From CAZDCD01 sp964503885 (GTDB taxonomy: Bacteria > Bacteroidota > Bacteroidia > Bacteroidales > UBA10428): a stretch of DNA of 64,000 bases. Positions within the stretch are counted from its first letter, which is position 1. Each line of letters opens with the position of its first letter. The DNA is taken from contig CAZDCD010000014.1 in the NCBI GenBank assembly GCA_964503885.1, forward strand, positions 1-64,000. The letters run 5' to 3'. The position numbers and the translations under genes were made by a program. Under the pieces are notes generated by a model. The model did no database searches and had not been told where the DNA came from. It saw nothing but the letters and a program-made list of their open reading frames with translations. Below are positions 32,056-43,100 of this stretch, in pieces.

Positions 32056-35000
32056 TTATAATACCACCCTCAGACTGAATGTAACACTCCGCACTGTCGG
32101 TTGTGCACCGTATTCTCCGAAATCACCGTTCAGGTCGGTTCCGAATGTGGTGAGTTCGGGGTCGATATATGTCTGGCCTTTAGGGGTCCATAACAGAAGA
32201 TTCCGGCCTATTACGCTAATCTGCAATGCACTAAGCCTGATCTTTGAGATCAGGGATACAGGAAAATCATAGGAAAGGGTAACCTCTCTGAGTTTGACAT
32301 ACGATTTATCGATTAATGAAGTACCGTCGAGCTGTGTACCGCCATTGCCCCAGTAATCGACCAGATGAACCGCATCTAGGGGAATAGTGTTTTCAGCATA
32401 TATCGGATTGCCTGCTTCATCTTTCCCGATCTCATACACTGCATTGGGAACGATGAAAGGCTCCCGCATATTGTATGCGGTTACCGGCACTGTGCCTGCC
32501 CACACTGATATATCTTTCGTGCGCGAGTACATGATGCCGCCCTGCTTGATATCCAGCGTACCGCTCAGGGACAGGCCCCTGAATGATATGCGTGTGTTTA
32601 CACCGCCTATATAGTCGTATTCCCGGTCGCCATATTCAACCAGGTCTTCTGCAGCTTTTGGCAATCCGTTGTTGTCCACCACAATTTTTCCCTGTTCATC
32701 GTGCATGGCAGTGCGTCCTTCGAAAATGCCAACAGGTCGACCAGGTTTTCCGACAAAAAATATCTGTTGACCGCCGTCTACAGTAAGCGCATTGAATACA
32801 ATCCTGTCAAGTCCTTCGGTGAGTTCGATCAATTTATTGCGGTTCCGTGAGAAATTTACCGAAAATTCCCATTTGAAATTATTGGTTTGAATGGGTGTTG
32901 TTGTCAGCAGCGCCTCAATACCTTTGTTGGTCAGCTTGCCCAGATTTATCGTTTTGGAACTGAATCCGGAAGAATAGGGGAGGGGTGCAGGCCATATCAG
33001 GTTTGTAGTTGTCTTGTCGTAATAGGTAAAATCAATCCCGATCCTGTTTTGGAGAAACCTGAGATCAGAACCTATTTCTATTTCGGTGGTAAGTTCGGGT
33101 TTCAGATCTTCATTTCCGATGAGGTTAGAGACTTCATACGAATTTACACCGTTTGGTAACGGGTATCTTAAAAAACCGTATCCGTCGGAATGGCCTCCTG
33201 TTACGAAAACACTATAGATGCGGTATGGTGGTGCGTCGTTACCGACTTTGGTCCATGAGAAACGAAGTTTTCCAAACGGAAGGATTTTGTTTGCATCGGG
33301 AAGCAGCTCGGTAAAAACAAATGAAGTATTCAGTCCGGGGTAAAAAAAAGAATTTTTTCCCGGGGGCAGGGTTGAGCTCCAGTCGTTTCTTGCAGTTGCG
33401 GTTAAAAAAACCATGCTTCTGTAGGCGATATCTATGCTTGAAAACAGACCGACGAGCCGTCTCCTTGCAAAGTTTTCGCCGGCAACCGGGGTTTCAGAGG
33501 AATTGGAAAGCTGGTAGAACTCCGGAATTGTAAGATTGCTAACCTGCGCGTAAATGCTTTTTGCAGATCGCTGATTGATGTTATGACCTGCGAGAATATC
33601 CACCGTAAGATTCTTAAATTCTTTAGAATATTTCATCAGGAGATCGCTGTTGAGCTGAATTACATACCCCGATGATTCGCTGACAAGGCCGGGTTCAAAT
33701 ACAGAAGCAAATTCATTATTTCCTTTCGGGTTAATGATTGCCCGCCAAAGTTTTACCTGGTTATTGGCCACATCACCACCGATCCTGTATAACAATGAGA
33801 ATCCCCTGGGCAAGGTATAGTCCAATTCGAAATCACCGTAAACCCTGTCTTCGTTATTCATATTACCATTCTTTTTAAGCAGATAGTACGGATTTACGGT
33901 ATAGAGTGAATAGTAATTATCGGTATTGTTCCATTTGTTGTTAATATCTTCAAGTTCCAGAAGGCTGATATCCCTGGGTGTTTGCATAACCTGGTTATAT
34001 ACCGATTGTTCACCCTGTCCGGTAGGGACAGACCTGTTGTTTTTCTTGACATAGTTGATTGAAGAGGAAACCGCAAAGTTATCTGTAAACTTTGAAGAAC
34101 CCCTGAGCGAAAGCACATGCCTGTTATAGCTATCGGCATTTGTCGGAAATATGCCGTCCTGTGTAATATTTGAATAAGACAGGTAGTAGGTGGTTTGTTC
34201 GCTGCCTCCGGACAGGGAAACCGAATTATTGAAACTGAGGCCGGTATCGAAAAATTCCCGCACATTATCGGGTAATCCGGTATAAGCTTTCACCCGCAAT
34301 GAATTATCCACCTCGTTTCCCCAGTACCTGAGCTTATGATCGAAAACCGGCCCCCACGAAGTATTCTCGTAGCTCACTGCATCACCGTATATCCCTTGTC
34401 CGAATTCATTCTGATAAAGTACTGTCCTGAGAGGTTCTTCGAAGGATACGGAGCTGGTAAGTGTGATCTCCGATTTTTTATTCTTTGACTGGCTTCCTTT
34501 TTTGGTGGTAATAATAACCACTCCATTGGATGCTCTTGAACCATAAAGTGTTGCACCCCCCGCGCCCTTGATGAAATTAACCGATTCTATGTCTTCGGGA
34601 TTGATGTCGTTGATGCCGTTTCCGAAATCGGTTCCGCCGTTGATTGAAGTACTTCCGGTGGTGCTGTTGTTTACCGGGATACCGTCGATCACAAAAAGTG
34701 GTTGATTGCTGCCGCCCAGCGATGAAATCCCGCGTAACAAAATTCTTGTGGATGCTCCCGGGGCACCTGAAGACGACGATATATCCACACCCGCGATCTT
34801 ACCCTGAAGAGAGTTAAGCACACTACGGTCGCGGCTCTGGGTAATTTCATCGCCGTTTACGCTGGTAGCCGAATAGCCCAGGGCTTTGCTTTCGCGTTTA
34901 ATTCCGAGAGCAGTTACCACAATCTGTTCGAGCTGAACCGCTTCAGGGTGCATTACAATATTGATTTCCGTACGGTCGTCTATATTGACCTCCTGTGCCT

Positions 35001-35238
35001 GCATTCCGACGAACCGGAATATAAGGGTATTGTCGTCGACCGGAACATCAATGGAATAAAAGCCATCGATATTTGTGACAGCACCTGTTTCCGAACCTTT
35101 TATTATCACGGTGACACCGGGGAGTGGCAGGTTATCTTCCGAACTTGTCACTTTTCCGGAAATAGTAATGCTCTGGGAATGAACAATGCCCGCAGCAATA
35201 ATCGAACAAACAACAAATAGAAGAAAAGTTTTTTTCAT
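32056..35238 (-). CDS. SusC/RagA-family TonB-linked outer-membrane transporter (locus 2)
   Basis: A 1060-residue SusC-type transporter. A signal peptide (about 1-21) is followed by the carboxypeptidase-like domain (about 23-105, SGKVTSSEDNLPLPGVTVII), a plug with LRGISSLGGSNQPLFVIDG (about 170-190) and INDINPEDIESVNFIKGAGG, and a large beta-barrel ending in FSLRVVL. With the SusD partner it forms a lidded importer driven by TonB. Its sequence is clearly related to, but different from, the transporter at 40178-43429. Confidence 0.93.
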   Translation of the reverse strand: MKKTFLLFVVCSIIAAGIVHSQSITISGKVTSSEDNLPLPGVTVIIKGSETGAVTNIDGFYSIDVPVDDNTLIFRFVGMQAQEVNIDDRTEINIVMHPEAVQLEQIVVTALGIKRESKALGYSATSVNGDEITQSRDRSVLNSLQGKIAGVDISSSSGAPGASTRILLRGISSLGGSNQPLFVIDGIPVNNSTTGSTSINGGTDFGNGINDINPEDIESVNFIKGAGGATLYGSRASNGVVIITTKKGSQSKNKKSEITLTSSVSFEEPLRTVLYQNEFGQGIYGDAVSYENTSWGPVFDHKLRYWGNEVDNSLRVKAYTGLPDNVREFFDTGLSFNNSVSLSGGSEQTTYYLSYSNITQDGIFPTNADSYNRHVLSLRGSSKFTDNFAVSSSINYVKKNNRSVPTGQGEQSVYNQVMQTPRDISLLELEDINNKWNNTDNYYSLYTVNPYYLLKKNGNMNNEDRVYGDFELDYTLPRGFSLLYRIGGDVANNQVKLWRAIINPKGNNEFASVFEPGLVSESSGYVIQLNSDLLMKYSKEFKNLTVDILAGHNINQRSAKSIYAQVSNLTIPEFYQLSNSSETPVAGENFARRRLVGLFSSIDIAYRSMVFLTATARNDWSSTLPPGKNSFFYPGLNTSFVFTELLPDANKILPFGKLRFSWTKVGNDAPPYRIYSVFVTGGHSDGYGFLRYPLPNGVNSYEVSNLIGNEDLKPELTTEIEIGSDLRFLQNRIGIDFTYYDKTTTNLIWPAPLPYSSGFSSKTINLGKLTNKGIEALLTTTPIQTNNFKWEFSVNFSRNRNKLIELTEGLDRIVFNALTVDGGQQIFFVGKPGRPVGIFEGRTAMHDEQGKIVVDNNGLPKAAEDLVEYGDREYDYIGGVNTRISFRGLSLSGTLDIKQGGIMYSRTKDISVWAGTVPVTAYNMREPFIVPNAVYEIGKDEAGNPIYAENTIPLDAVHLVDYWGNGGTQLDGTSLIDKSYVKLREVTLSYDFPVSLISKIRLSALQISVIGRNLLLWTPKGQTYIDPELTTFGTDLNGDFGEYGAQPTVRSVTFSLRVVL

Positions 35239-35350
35239 GCTAGATCAACGGAGAAATAGATGTCTTGTTTTTCCCAAAACTATCAAATTCTGGAGTATTT
35301 TAGGATATTTATATAATAATTTAACCTGTTTAGTTCATAATTTCGTTGGC

Positions 35351-35508
35351 TAAACTGATTACGACTAGGTTATACTAAGTTTTCTTCAAAAACAAAATGC
35401 AACGAAATCGGGTTAATCCCGATAAATACCGGGACAGGCTTTGCTTTGGCACAGATCAATCTGTGGATTAATAAACCTTTAACTTGGCTAAGCCAATAGG
35501 GCAGGTTA
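35351..35508. repeat. direct repeat family B, copy 1
   Basis: About 158 bp nearly identical to 37133-37290 and in the same orientation. Shared text includes ACTAAGTTTTCTTCAAAAAC, GGCTTTGCTTTGGCACAGAT and TTAACTTGGCTAAGCCAATA. It lies just outside the AAA/DUF4143 gene, so the two copies bracket that gene. No ORF is supported. The remaining bases of 35239-35535 show nothing else. Confidence 0.85.
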
Positions 35509-35535
35509 ATATTAAACGGATATAAAATGAGTGAT

Positions 35536-36714
35536 TTATTTATTTTTTAAGAGCAGTGGTATATAAAAATTCATAAACCTGGTAATATTACAGACCCTGA
35601 ATTCCCTATTCAACATATAATCATCAGATTCAGGGGTGATAATAAAATTAGATTTTGTATTTAAATCTTTAATTGCCAGCATATTACCTTTTGATATTAC
35701 CGGATTGGATGTCAGTTTAATTTCCAATGATACCTCGGGAATTAATCCTTTTATTAAAACAAGGTCAATTTCTGAACCCTGATGCGTGCGATAAAAATTA
35801 AACTCATAACAATCCTGAAGTTCCTGGATAATTTGCTGAATAATGAAACCTTCCCAGGAATTACCTGCAATAATATTTCCCAGCACCTCACTAATATCAT
35901 ATATTTTATATATATGATGTAAAATTCCTGTGTCGCGAATAAATATTTTGGGAGATTTTACGATCCGTTTCTGTAGGTTAGTGCTGTATGGGTATATTCT
36001 TCTTATTAAAAATGCATTTTCAAGGAAATCAATATAAGTTTTAACAGTATTTGAAGCTACTCCCAGAGATTTAGATATATCTGAATAGTTAAGCAAATTT
36101 CCGTTCAGGCTGGCTATTATCTTCCACAATCTCTCGATCTGCAATGGTTGAGTTTTTAAACCAAGCAGGGGAAGATCTCTTTCAAGATAGGTTTTAATGA
36201 AACTGGAAAACCAAACCATCCGAAAATCTTTATCACCTGATAAAAGACTTATAGGAAATCCCCCTTTCAGCCATAAATCTTTATAATTTAGATTCGAAGG
36301 CATTTCGTTTATTCCAAAAGGATTTAATTCAACATAAGCTATCCTGCCTGCCAGAGATTCTGAAGAATCACGGATTAATTCAGGCGATGCTGAACCCAAC
36401 AATATAAAACGTGCAGGAATTCTGTTTTGGTCAATCAACGCACGTATAAGAGGGAAAAGATTTTTGTACCGTTGTACTTCATCTATTATTACAGTATGCT
36501 GTGTAAACTGATTAAGAAAAAACTCAGGTTCCTGAAGTTTACTAAAATCAGAATCAAGTTCAAGGTCTAAATAAATGCTTTCTTTTTTAAAAAAAGGTAT
36601 TAATGATTTTACCAAAGTTGTTTTGCCTACCTGTCGGGGCCCTATAATTCCTACAACAGGAAAGTGATCAAGAAGTTTGATAACCCTGGTTTTTATTTGT
36701 CGTTCCAGTAACAT
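35536..36714 (-). CDS. AAA-type ATPase with DUF4143 C-terminal domain
   Basis: A 392-residue protein of the AAA_14/DUF4143 family, common in Bacteroidota and archaea, with no settled function. Walker A GPRQVGKTT is at 25-33 and Walker B with IDEVQR at 77-82. The DUF4143 part (about 200-370) includes SYEGFIIQQI-like SWEGFIIQQI and the nuclease-like SEIDLVLIKG segment. It interrupts two SusC/D loci and is bracketed by 158-bp direct repeats; a perfect 15-bp inverted repeat lies 19 nt upstream. These proteins are often mobile or defence-associated, so horizontal acquisition is likely. Confidence 0.88.
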   Translation of the reverse strand: MLLERQIKTRVIKLLDHFPVVGIIGPRQVGKTTLVKSLIPFFKKESIYLDLELDSDFSKLQEPEFFLNQFTQHTVIIDEVQRYKNLFPLIRALIDQNRIPARFILLGSASPELIRDSSESLAGRIAYVELNPFGINEMPSNLNYKDLWLKGGFPISLLSGDKDFRMVWFSSFIKTYLERDLPLLGLKTQPLQIERLWKIIASLNGNLLNYSDISKSLGVASNTVKTYIDFLENAFLIRRIYPYSTNLQKRIVKSPKIFIRDTGILHHIYKIYDISEVLGNIIAGNSWEGFIIQQIIQELQDCYEFNFYRTHQGSEIDLVLIKGLIPEVSLEIKLTSNPVISKGNMLAIKDLNTKSNFIITPESDDYMLNREFRVCNITRFMNFYIPLLLKNK

Positions 36715-36732
36715 AATGTAAATGTACTATTT

Positions 36733-36775
36733 TTTCCATGAAATTTTAAAACTAAATTTAAAAATTTCATGGAAA
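36733..36775. promoter_or_regulatory. perfect 15-bp inverted repeat upstream of the AAA/DUF4143 gene
   Basis: TTTCCATGAAATTTT at 36733-36747 and its exact complement at 36761-36775 flank a 13-nt loop, 19 nt before the start of the ATPase gene. It could be an operator for autoregulation, or a hairpin in the leader RNA. The following 36776-36914 holds no further gene or clear signal. Confidence 0.75.
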
Positions 36776-36914
36776 CAAAAAATCTGATTTAATATTAATA
36801 AGGAGGAGGCCAAATACTCAATTGTTATCAAAATAATCTTTCAACTAGTTTAACCTGTTGAATTAACTTCGTTGAGCTCGTCCATTATCTCCGGTTTATA
36901 GATTTAATTTTTTC

Positions 36915-37135
36915 GTGAAGCTCGAATTTCAAAAACGCAGTGCTCTTGCCTGCCTGCCGCAGGCTGCAAGCAGGTTGAAATTTGTAAGTTGAAAATCCCG
37001 CCCCAGGCGGGACCGAAGGCGGAGGGTCTAATTAGCTGCGCTGAGCTCTCCCGCCCTAGGCGGGATCGGTTCCCCGTAGCTTTACTGCGGAATTAGTTTC
37101 CAAAGCTTGCTTTGTGGATTCATACCCGTGATTAA
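36915..37135. repeat. dispersed repeat family A, copy 2
   Basis: Matches 21768-22045 over most of its length, lacking the central hairpin insert of that copy. It runs directly into repeat B copy 2. Palindromic CCCGCC-AGGCGGG blocks suggest stable RNA hairpins. No gene is supported in this stretch. Confidence 0.8.
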
Positions 37136-37290
37136 ACTGATTACAATTAATTTACACTAAGTTTTCTTCAAAAACAAAATGCAATGAAATCGGGTTAATC
37201 CCGATAATTACCGGGACAGGCTTTGCTTTGGCACAGATCAATCTGTGGATTAATAAACCTTTAACTTGGCTAAGCCAATAGGGCCGGTTA
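37133..37290. repeat. direct repeat family B, copy 2
   Basis: About 158 bp in direct orientation to 35351-35508, differing at only a few positions such as a stretch near ACGACTAGGTTATAC in copy 1 and ACAATTAATTTACAC here. The two copies enclose the AAA/DUF4143 gene and repeat A copy 2, giving a boundary-like arrangement of about 1.9 kb. Confidence 0.85.
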
Positions 37291-37334
37291 GGTAAACAAA
37301 CAAGATTTATATAAATCATGCACTTTTTGCCAAA

Positions 37335-37364
37335 AAAAAACGTCCCGCTGTGGAGACGTTTTTT
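37335..37364 (-). terminator. intrinsic terminator of SusC/D locus 1
   Basis: AAAACGTC (37337-37344) pairs with GACGTTTT (37355-37362) around a 10-nt loop, with A and T tracts on both sides, so it can end transcription in either direction. It lies 17 nt after the last gene of the locus. Confidence 0.8.
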
Positions 37365-37380
37365 AATTGCTTATTTATTT

Positions 37381-37911
37381 CTATTCGTCCCTGGTAAATC
37401 CGGTATAACGGAATCCAGATATTCTATAGGCTGCAAATCCATAATCAGTCGGATAAGTATCATCACTGAAATTCACTGTAAATACAATACTATCGGCAGG
37501 CATTCCACTAGGTGTTGTTGCTGCACCATACATGATTTTACCATTTGATATGGTCACCTGTATATCATAGTATTCATTTTGAGCATCTGTAGCCTGAAAT
37601 GTCATCGTATTCAGATCAACAGCAATTTTAGCTTTAAATTCCCAAAAATTACCATTGTCGTCTATCCACATCTCTGTGGGACTGTTTGAAGATGAATTGT
37701 ATGTATCAAGATGAAATCTTCCTATCCCGAAAAGATCTTCATCATCAAAAACTACATTTCCATCTGCATCAACAGCTACACCAATAACATACCATTCACC
37801 GGCCATTTTCTCAGTGGCTGTGTTGCCTGCTTTTTCTTTTTCGCACGAAGTGCTAAAAAGGAAGCCGGAAAGCAGCAATACTGTATATAAAAATATTTTT
37901 TTCATGTTCAT
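37381..37911 (-). CDS. small lipoprotein, lipid-binding-like (locus 1)
   Basis: A 176-residue lipoprotein with lipobox Cys23 (LFSTSC). The mature part begins with Lys/Glu-rich sequence and KMAGEWYVIGVAVDADGNVV, then beta strands with GRFHLDTY and SDDTYPTDYGFAAYRISGF. It corresponds in position to BT2261-type lipoproteins at the end of SusC/D loci. The paralogue at 28967-29566 has a similar LAGNWI opening. A second in-frame start is at 37905. It likely sits on the surface beside SusD. Confidence 0.75.
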   Translation of the reverse strand: MNMKKIFLYTVLLLSGFLFSTSCEKEKAGNTATEKMAGEWYVIGVAVDADGNVVFDDEDLFGIGRFHLDTYNSSSNSPTEMWIDDNGNFWEFKAKIAVDLNTMTFQATDAQNEYYDIQVTISNGKIMYGAATTPSGMPADSIVFTVNFSDDTYPTDYGFAAYRISGFRYTGFTRDE

Positions 37912-37941
37912 ATCAACTTTTTATTAGTTTTAAATGTTTAA

Positions 37942-38646
37942 TTACTTAGTCATATCTACTGAAAATACGTATAAACCGCTTGCCCAAGTAGCATCGTATG
38001 TAATTACCCCACTTATAGGATCGTATGAACCTATAACTTCATTAAAAGGATCATTCCAGGGATTACTCATTGAGAGCTCGATAACTTCATTATCTCCATT
38101 TATTTGCATTAAGCCAACAAATGCATAATTATTTCCATAATCACGCCCGACTGCGTAGAAACCTGCAATCCAATCGCTTATTTCATATATCCCAGTAACT
38201 CCGGGAATATTGGCAGGTGAAAGTGTCACAGGAATTCCTGAGTATGATTCAGAACCATTACGTACCACATTAGCCGTATATGTTCCTGAAAGATCATCAG
38301 TACTAAGATTAGCATCATAAACGATGATGGTACGTCTTTCAGTTTTACTAAAACCATCGGTATTAGTGGCAGTATAGCTTACACTGTAAGTGCCTGGCGT
38401 AGTGTTATCTAAATTTGAACTTGTTTCAAGATCGATAGGCACTCCATTTTCAGTTGCGCTGGCCCCGGCGTCAACATAATCGACACCGGCAGCAAGATAT
38501 ATATACGGATCTCCTGCTATCTCAATAGTTGGATAATACGTTATACCTGTCAAACCGGCGGAGGAATCATCCTCACAGCTTGATAACCCAGCTATGACAA
38601 GTACATATACCATTAAATATAATATTTTGTTTTTCATCTTATTCAA
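37942..38646 (-). CDS. DUF5012/BT_2262-like lipoprotein (locus 1)
   Basis: A 234-residue lipoprotein (lipobox ending at Cys24, AGLSSC). It has the same two-part layout as 29590-30243: an Ig-like domain (YYPTIEIAGDPYIYLAAG, then SATENGVPI and TYSVSYTATNTDGFSKTERR) and a C-terminal beta part with LSGTYTANVVRNGSESYSG. It lies 21 nt after SusD and 30 nt before the fourth gene. Related proteins are subunits of a B. theta peptide-binding SusCD complex. Confidence 0.78.
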   Translation of the reverse strand: MNKMKNKILYLMVYVLVIAGLSSCEDDSSAGLTGITYYPTIEIAGDPYIYLAAGVDYVDAGASATENGVPIDLETSSNLDNTTPGTYSVSYTATNTDGFSKTERRTIIVYDANLSTDDLSGTYTANVVRNGSESYSGIPVTLSPANIPGVTGIYEISDWIAGFYAVGRDYGNNYAFVGLMQINGDNEVIELSMSNPWNDPFNEVIGSYDPISGVITYDATWASGLYVFSVDMTK

Positions 38647-38667
38647 AAGTTTAATAATTTAAATTTT

Positions 38668-40164
38668 TTATTCTGCCCAGAATATCGGAGTAGCATCTCC
38701 TTTATTTGCAGGTGCATTATTATTACTTCTTGTTGAACTCTCAGCATATTTAAAACGTTGCAGGACTTTTCCGGCTCCTAAATCCGTATTGAAATGAAGA
38801 GGAGTATATAAAGTTCCCGGAACATATACTTCAGGAGTATATACATCATTTGCTTCATTATAAATATCTGTTCCTGTTACAGTACCGAATGCCGGATATT
38901 TTAGCCGCCGCATTTCACACCATGCTTCGAAATTGTTCGTTCCTCCCAAGGCTATCCATTTTTGAATACCGATCAAACTTGCATAGTCAGCATTAACCCA
39001 GGGATATTGGGTTGTATAAATATCTGTAGCATCACTTGCATCCAGTCCAGCAGAATTGAATGATGCCTCAATAGCTGCTATATAATGCGATTCCGCATCA
39101 GTTGCCGATCCATAACGGGCATAATACTCAGCCTTGAAGAATTCAATTTCAGCTACTGTTATTAAGTTAACCGGCATGTCGTATGTAAATACGGGACGGC
39201 AAAAATAGGAAGATCTATAAGTTGAAGAAGTGCTAAAATTTGTACCGGAAACACCACCGGTGTAAATACCGCTTTCTTCATTTGCTTCAAAAAACTGAGG
39301 CACACGACCATCATTGCTTGCAAGCATAGTATTCATGTATGCAATATTTGCAACCACGTTGATCTGTGTAGATCCAAAATAGGTTGCGTATTCTTCCTGA
39401 TAAAAAGGACTTGCTTCACCTGATTTATCTGTCCAGCAATCATTCCATGATACGTCTTCAGTAGGGAAATCATTTTCCGTTATCAATGCTGCTAAATCCG
39501 ACTGTACGTCCTCAACATTGCTTATACGCATCAATAATTTCAATTTAAGGGCATTAGCAAATTTTATCCAATCTTCAGCGGTTGATGTTCCAAATAAAAA
39601 GTTTTTACAAACCAGATCAGTTGAAGTTGCATTGGACAAAGCCTGGTCCAGTTCACCCAGAATACCCTGATAAATGGTCAGACCATTATCGTAATGAGGT
39701 ATTATATTTTCACTTCCGGTAAGAGCCTCTGTATAGGGTACTTCACCATAAGCATCAACCAAAGCCTGAAAAGTAAAAACCCTCAATATAGTAGCGGCCA
39801 GGAATGTGCCCCATTCTTCAGTTTCTAAGGCTTTTGTGCGGACAGTTTCAAGGTTATTCAGTGTCCGGATATATAATTGCGTATACGTTCCGCTTGAACG
39901 GGTTCCTGACATAATAAATCTTGAATAGTCAAGATAGTTGCTTGTTCCAAAATCCTGACAATACTGTTGTGCATAATAGCCCCCAACAGTACGTAAAAAG
40001 TTACCATAACTGGTAGCCAAATTCATTTCAGCAGCAGGAAAGATCAAACTGGGAGTAACATCCTTCGCGGAAGGAGAATTCGGATCTATATTAATATCCA
40101 AGTAATCTTCACATGAGGTCATACCCAGTAAAAATAAGGCTAATAAAAATATTATCTTTTTCAT
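38668..40164 (-). CDS. SusD/RagB-family outer-membrane lipoprotein (locus 1)
   Basis: A 498-residue SusD-type lipoprotein. Cys18 follows FLLGMTSC and the mature protein opens EDYLDINIDPNSPSAKDVTP, a standard RagB/SusD start. Later helices include AATILRVFTFQALVDAYGEVP and the PFYQEEYATYFGS loop. The leader is of normal length, unlike the SusD of locus 2. Spacing is 13 nt to SusC and 21 nt to the DUF5012-type gene. It should capture ligand for the SusC barrel. Confidence 0.92.
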   Translation of the reverse strand: MKKIIFLLALFLLGMTSCEDYLDINIDPNSPSAKDVTPSLIFPAAEMNLATSYGNFLRTVGGYYAQQYCQDFGTSNYLDYSRFIMSGTRSSGTYTQLYIRTLNNLETVRTKALETEEWGTFLAATILRVFTFQALVDAYGEVPYTEALTGSENIIPHYDNGLTIYQGILGELDQALSNATSTDLVCKNFLFGTSTAEDWIKFANALKLKLLMRISNVEDVQSDLAALITENDFPTEDVSWNDCWTDKSGEASPFYQEEYATYFGSTQINVVANIAYMNTMLASNDGRVPQFFEANEESGIYTGGVSGTNFSTSSTYRSSYFCRPVFTYDMPVNLITVAEIEFFKAEYYARYGSATDAESHYIAAIEASFNSAGLDASDATDIYTTQYPWVNADYASLIGIQKWIALGGTNNFEAWCEMRRLKYPAFGTVTGTDIYNEANDVYTPEVYVPGTLYTPLHFNTDLGAGKVLQRFKYAESSTRSNNNAPANKGDATPIFWAE

Positions 40165-40177
40165 CGATTTTTAAAAT

Positions 40178-43100
40178 TTAAAATGTTATACCTAAGTTAA
40201 AACCATATATACGGCAAGCAGGGTTTACATATAATTCCCCAAAATTTCCTTCCAGATCCGTACCAGTAGTACTTGATTCCGGATCAATATAAACATTGTC
40301 TTTCGGAGTCCAAACAAATGCATTATTAACATAAGCAGAAAGCGTAATATCACTCAATGCTATCTTACTAACCCATTTCTTAGGAATAGAATATGAAAGC
40401 GTGACATTCCGTAATTTAGCAAAAGTACGGTCCAAAAGGTAAAACATACCACCATGTCCTGAACCATAGAGATCGAAATAATCCTGATAACTACCATCTG
40501 TCATTCTAAGAGCGGTAGTGTTTTCTTCATATGTAATATTGCCACTGCCATCATCAACTTCTTGTACCGAATTAGGTATTACAAACGGATTGCGGTCGTT
40601 ATAAAGGGTTACCGTTCCGTCTCCTGTAAATTGCATTAAGCTTTTGGAACGTGAGAACATTTTACCACCATAACGAACATCTAGTGAAGCGCTTAAAGAA
40701 AAACCATAGGCACTGAAGGTGGTAGTAGCACCCCCGGTCCATTTATAGTTCATATCCTCTCCTGAGAATTCCACATCGGCTCCCAAATCCGGCTGACCAG
40801 CTGGATCCACAATCAGATAACCGTAGTATTGACTATTTTTATCGGTTACATATTTGGTCAGATAGGTATGGTACGTACCCAATGGTTTGCCTTCTTCAGC
40901 ATACATATTTACAACATCGTTTCCTGCTGAAAAGCCATGAATAAGTGCTTTTCCTCCTTCCAGACTTTCAGGTACTTTTACTACCTTATTGCGATTAATA
41001 GCAAAATTAACATCGAAATCCCAACGGAATATCTGGTTTCTTATCGGTGATGTAGTCAATAATAACTCCACACCCTTATTTCGAATTTCACCGAAATTCG
41101 TCACGTTAAAACTGAAACCAGATGAAGGATCAACGGGTAATGTATATATCTGATCTATGGTTTTACGATTATAATATGCACCATCTAATCCAATACGACC
41201 GTTGAAAAATTGCAGGTTCATTCCGAATTCGGCCTCATAGGTAAATTCCGGTGATAATGTTTTGCTTCCTGCCAAATTGGATGTTATAAAAGCGTTGGCT
41301 CCGTTCATAGGGAATTTTGCTATGTCAGCCCCATAATATCCGTTTGCGTATCCCTGAACATAACTTGTACTGGTGTAATAGGGAGGGGCATCATTACCTG
41401 TCTTTCCATATGCTAACCGAACCTTACCAAATGACAATACATTATTTTTCGGGATCAATTCGCTAAATATCCAACTGAGAGTGGCTCCCCCATAGTTGTA
41501 AGTATTTTTATTCAATGGTAAAGTTGAAGACCAGTCTTTTCTACCAGATAAATTAAGGAAAAGCATTTCCTTATACCCCACAACAGCATCACCAAGCAAA
41601 CCAACCAAACGACGTTTGGACTGACTTTCTGTTAATTCCGACTTTGAAGCACCATTGCTCAAATCCCAGAATCCGGTCTCGAAAGAAAGTGTACCAGTTT
41701 GTCCCACAATAACTGTTGAACCTCTTTCATTCATATTCACCCCTGCATTCACAACAAGGGAGAAAGCCCCTAATTTCTTATCAAAATTCGCAAGAAAGTC
41801 ATGCGTATATTCGTAGAATCTTCCATAACGTGCATAAACATTACCTTCCTGATTTAAATTGCTGGGTGCATACCCATAATCCTCATTGATTAATGCATCG
41901 TCCAGTTCGATTTGCGGATATCCAATTTTCAAATCATTATCTGTATAATCAAAACCAAAACGATAAGTAAGCGTAAGTACCTTAATTGGGTTTATGTCCG
42001 CCTGTATTTTACCGTGCAATTGTTTTGAATCTAAATGATTGTAGTTATTTTCCAATGCCCAGTATGGATTGGTAATCCCATAAGGCGTAAAATAAGCTTC
42101 CGGAGTATTAAACGGACTGCTAAGATCTTTCTTATCAACAATGGAAACGTCTCTTGGCATCTCATACAAACCATCAATTACTGAAGTTCCCTGGTAGGTG
42201 TTTACAATATCGGTTTTAGTTTTGGCAAAATTTATAGAAGATGAAACTTTCAACCAGTCTTTGCCCTGGAAAGATCCATTAAGAGTTACGGTATTTCTGT
42301 TATATGAATCGGCATCTGTCGGCATTATACCATCATCGTTAACATTCGAGAATGACATATAATAATTCACTTTATCGTCCATAGAAACTCCGCTTAACGA
42401 TACACTGTTGTTTTTTGATACTCCTATATCAAAAAAATCCTTTATATTATTTTTGACTGCTGAATATTCATGAATAAGTTGTTGGTTGTTCCAGATAGGA
42501 CCATAAACCTGGGTTGATCCATCCAGACGCGGCCCCCATGATCCGTTTTCGATATAGGTCTGAACGCCGTTCCATCCCTGTCCAAATTCATTTTGAAGTT
42601 CCGGGAACACTGAAACCTGGCGGAATTGCAAGCCTCCATTATACTGAATACTAAAATTTCGTCCTGTACCCTTTTTCCCCTGTTTTGTAGTTATAACTAT
42701 AACCCCGTTGGCAGCCCGGCTACCGTATAATGCTGTAGCTGCGGCACCTTTAAGTACAGTCATGGATTCAATATCATTGGCAGAGATATTGGATATACCT
42801 CCTACAGAAAGAACAGTTCCTGATTTATCAATATTGGGATCATCAAGATTAATTGTTCTATTTTGTAAGGGAACACCATCGATAACATAAAGTGGCTGAT
42901 TACTGCCACTAATGGAGCCGTAACCACGAATAGTTACAGATGAAGCCACACCAGGATCAGTGGATGTAGCCTGAACATTCACACCAGCAACTTTTCCTGA
43001 CAAAGAATTTACAACATCGGTGTTGCGGGATTTCTCTATTTCTCCGCCGGAAACCGTTGTTGCCGCATAACCCAAGGTTTTTTCACTTCTTCTTATACCC

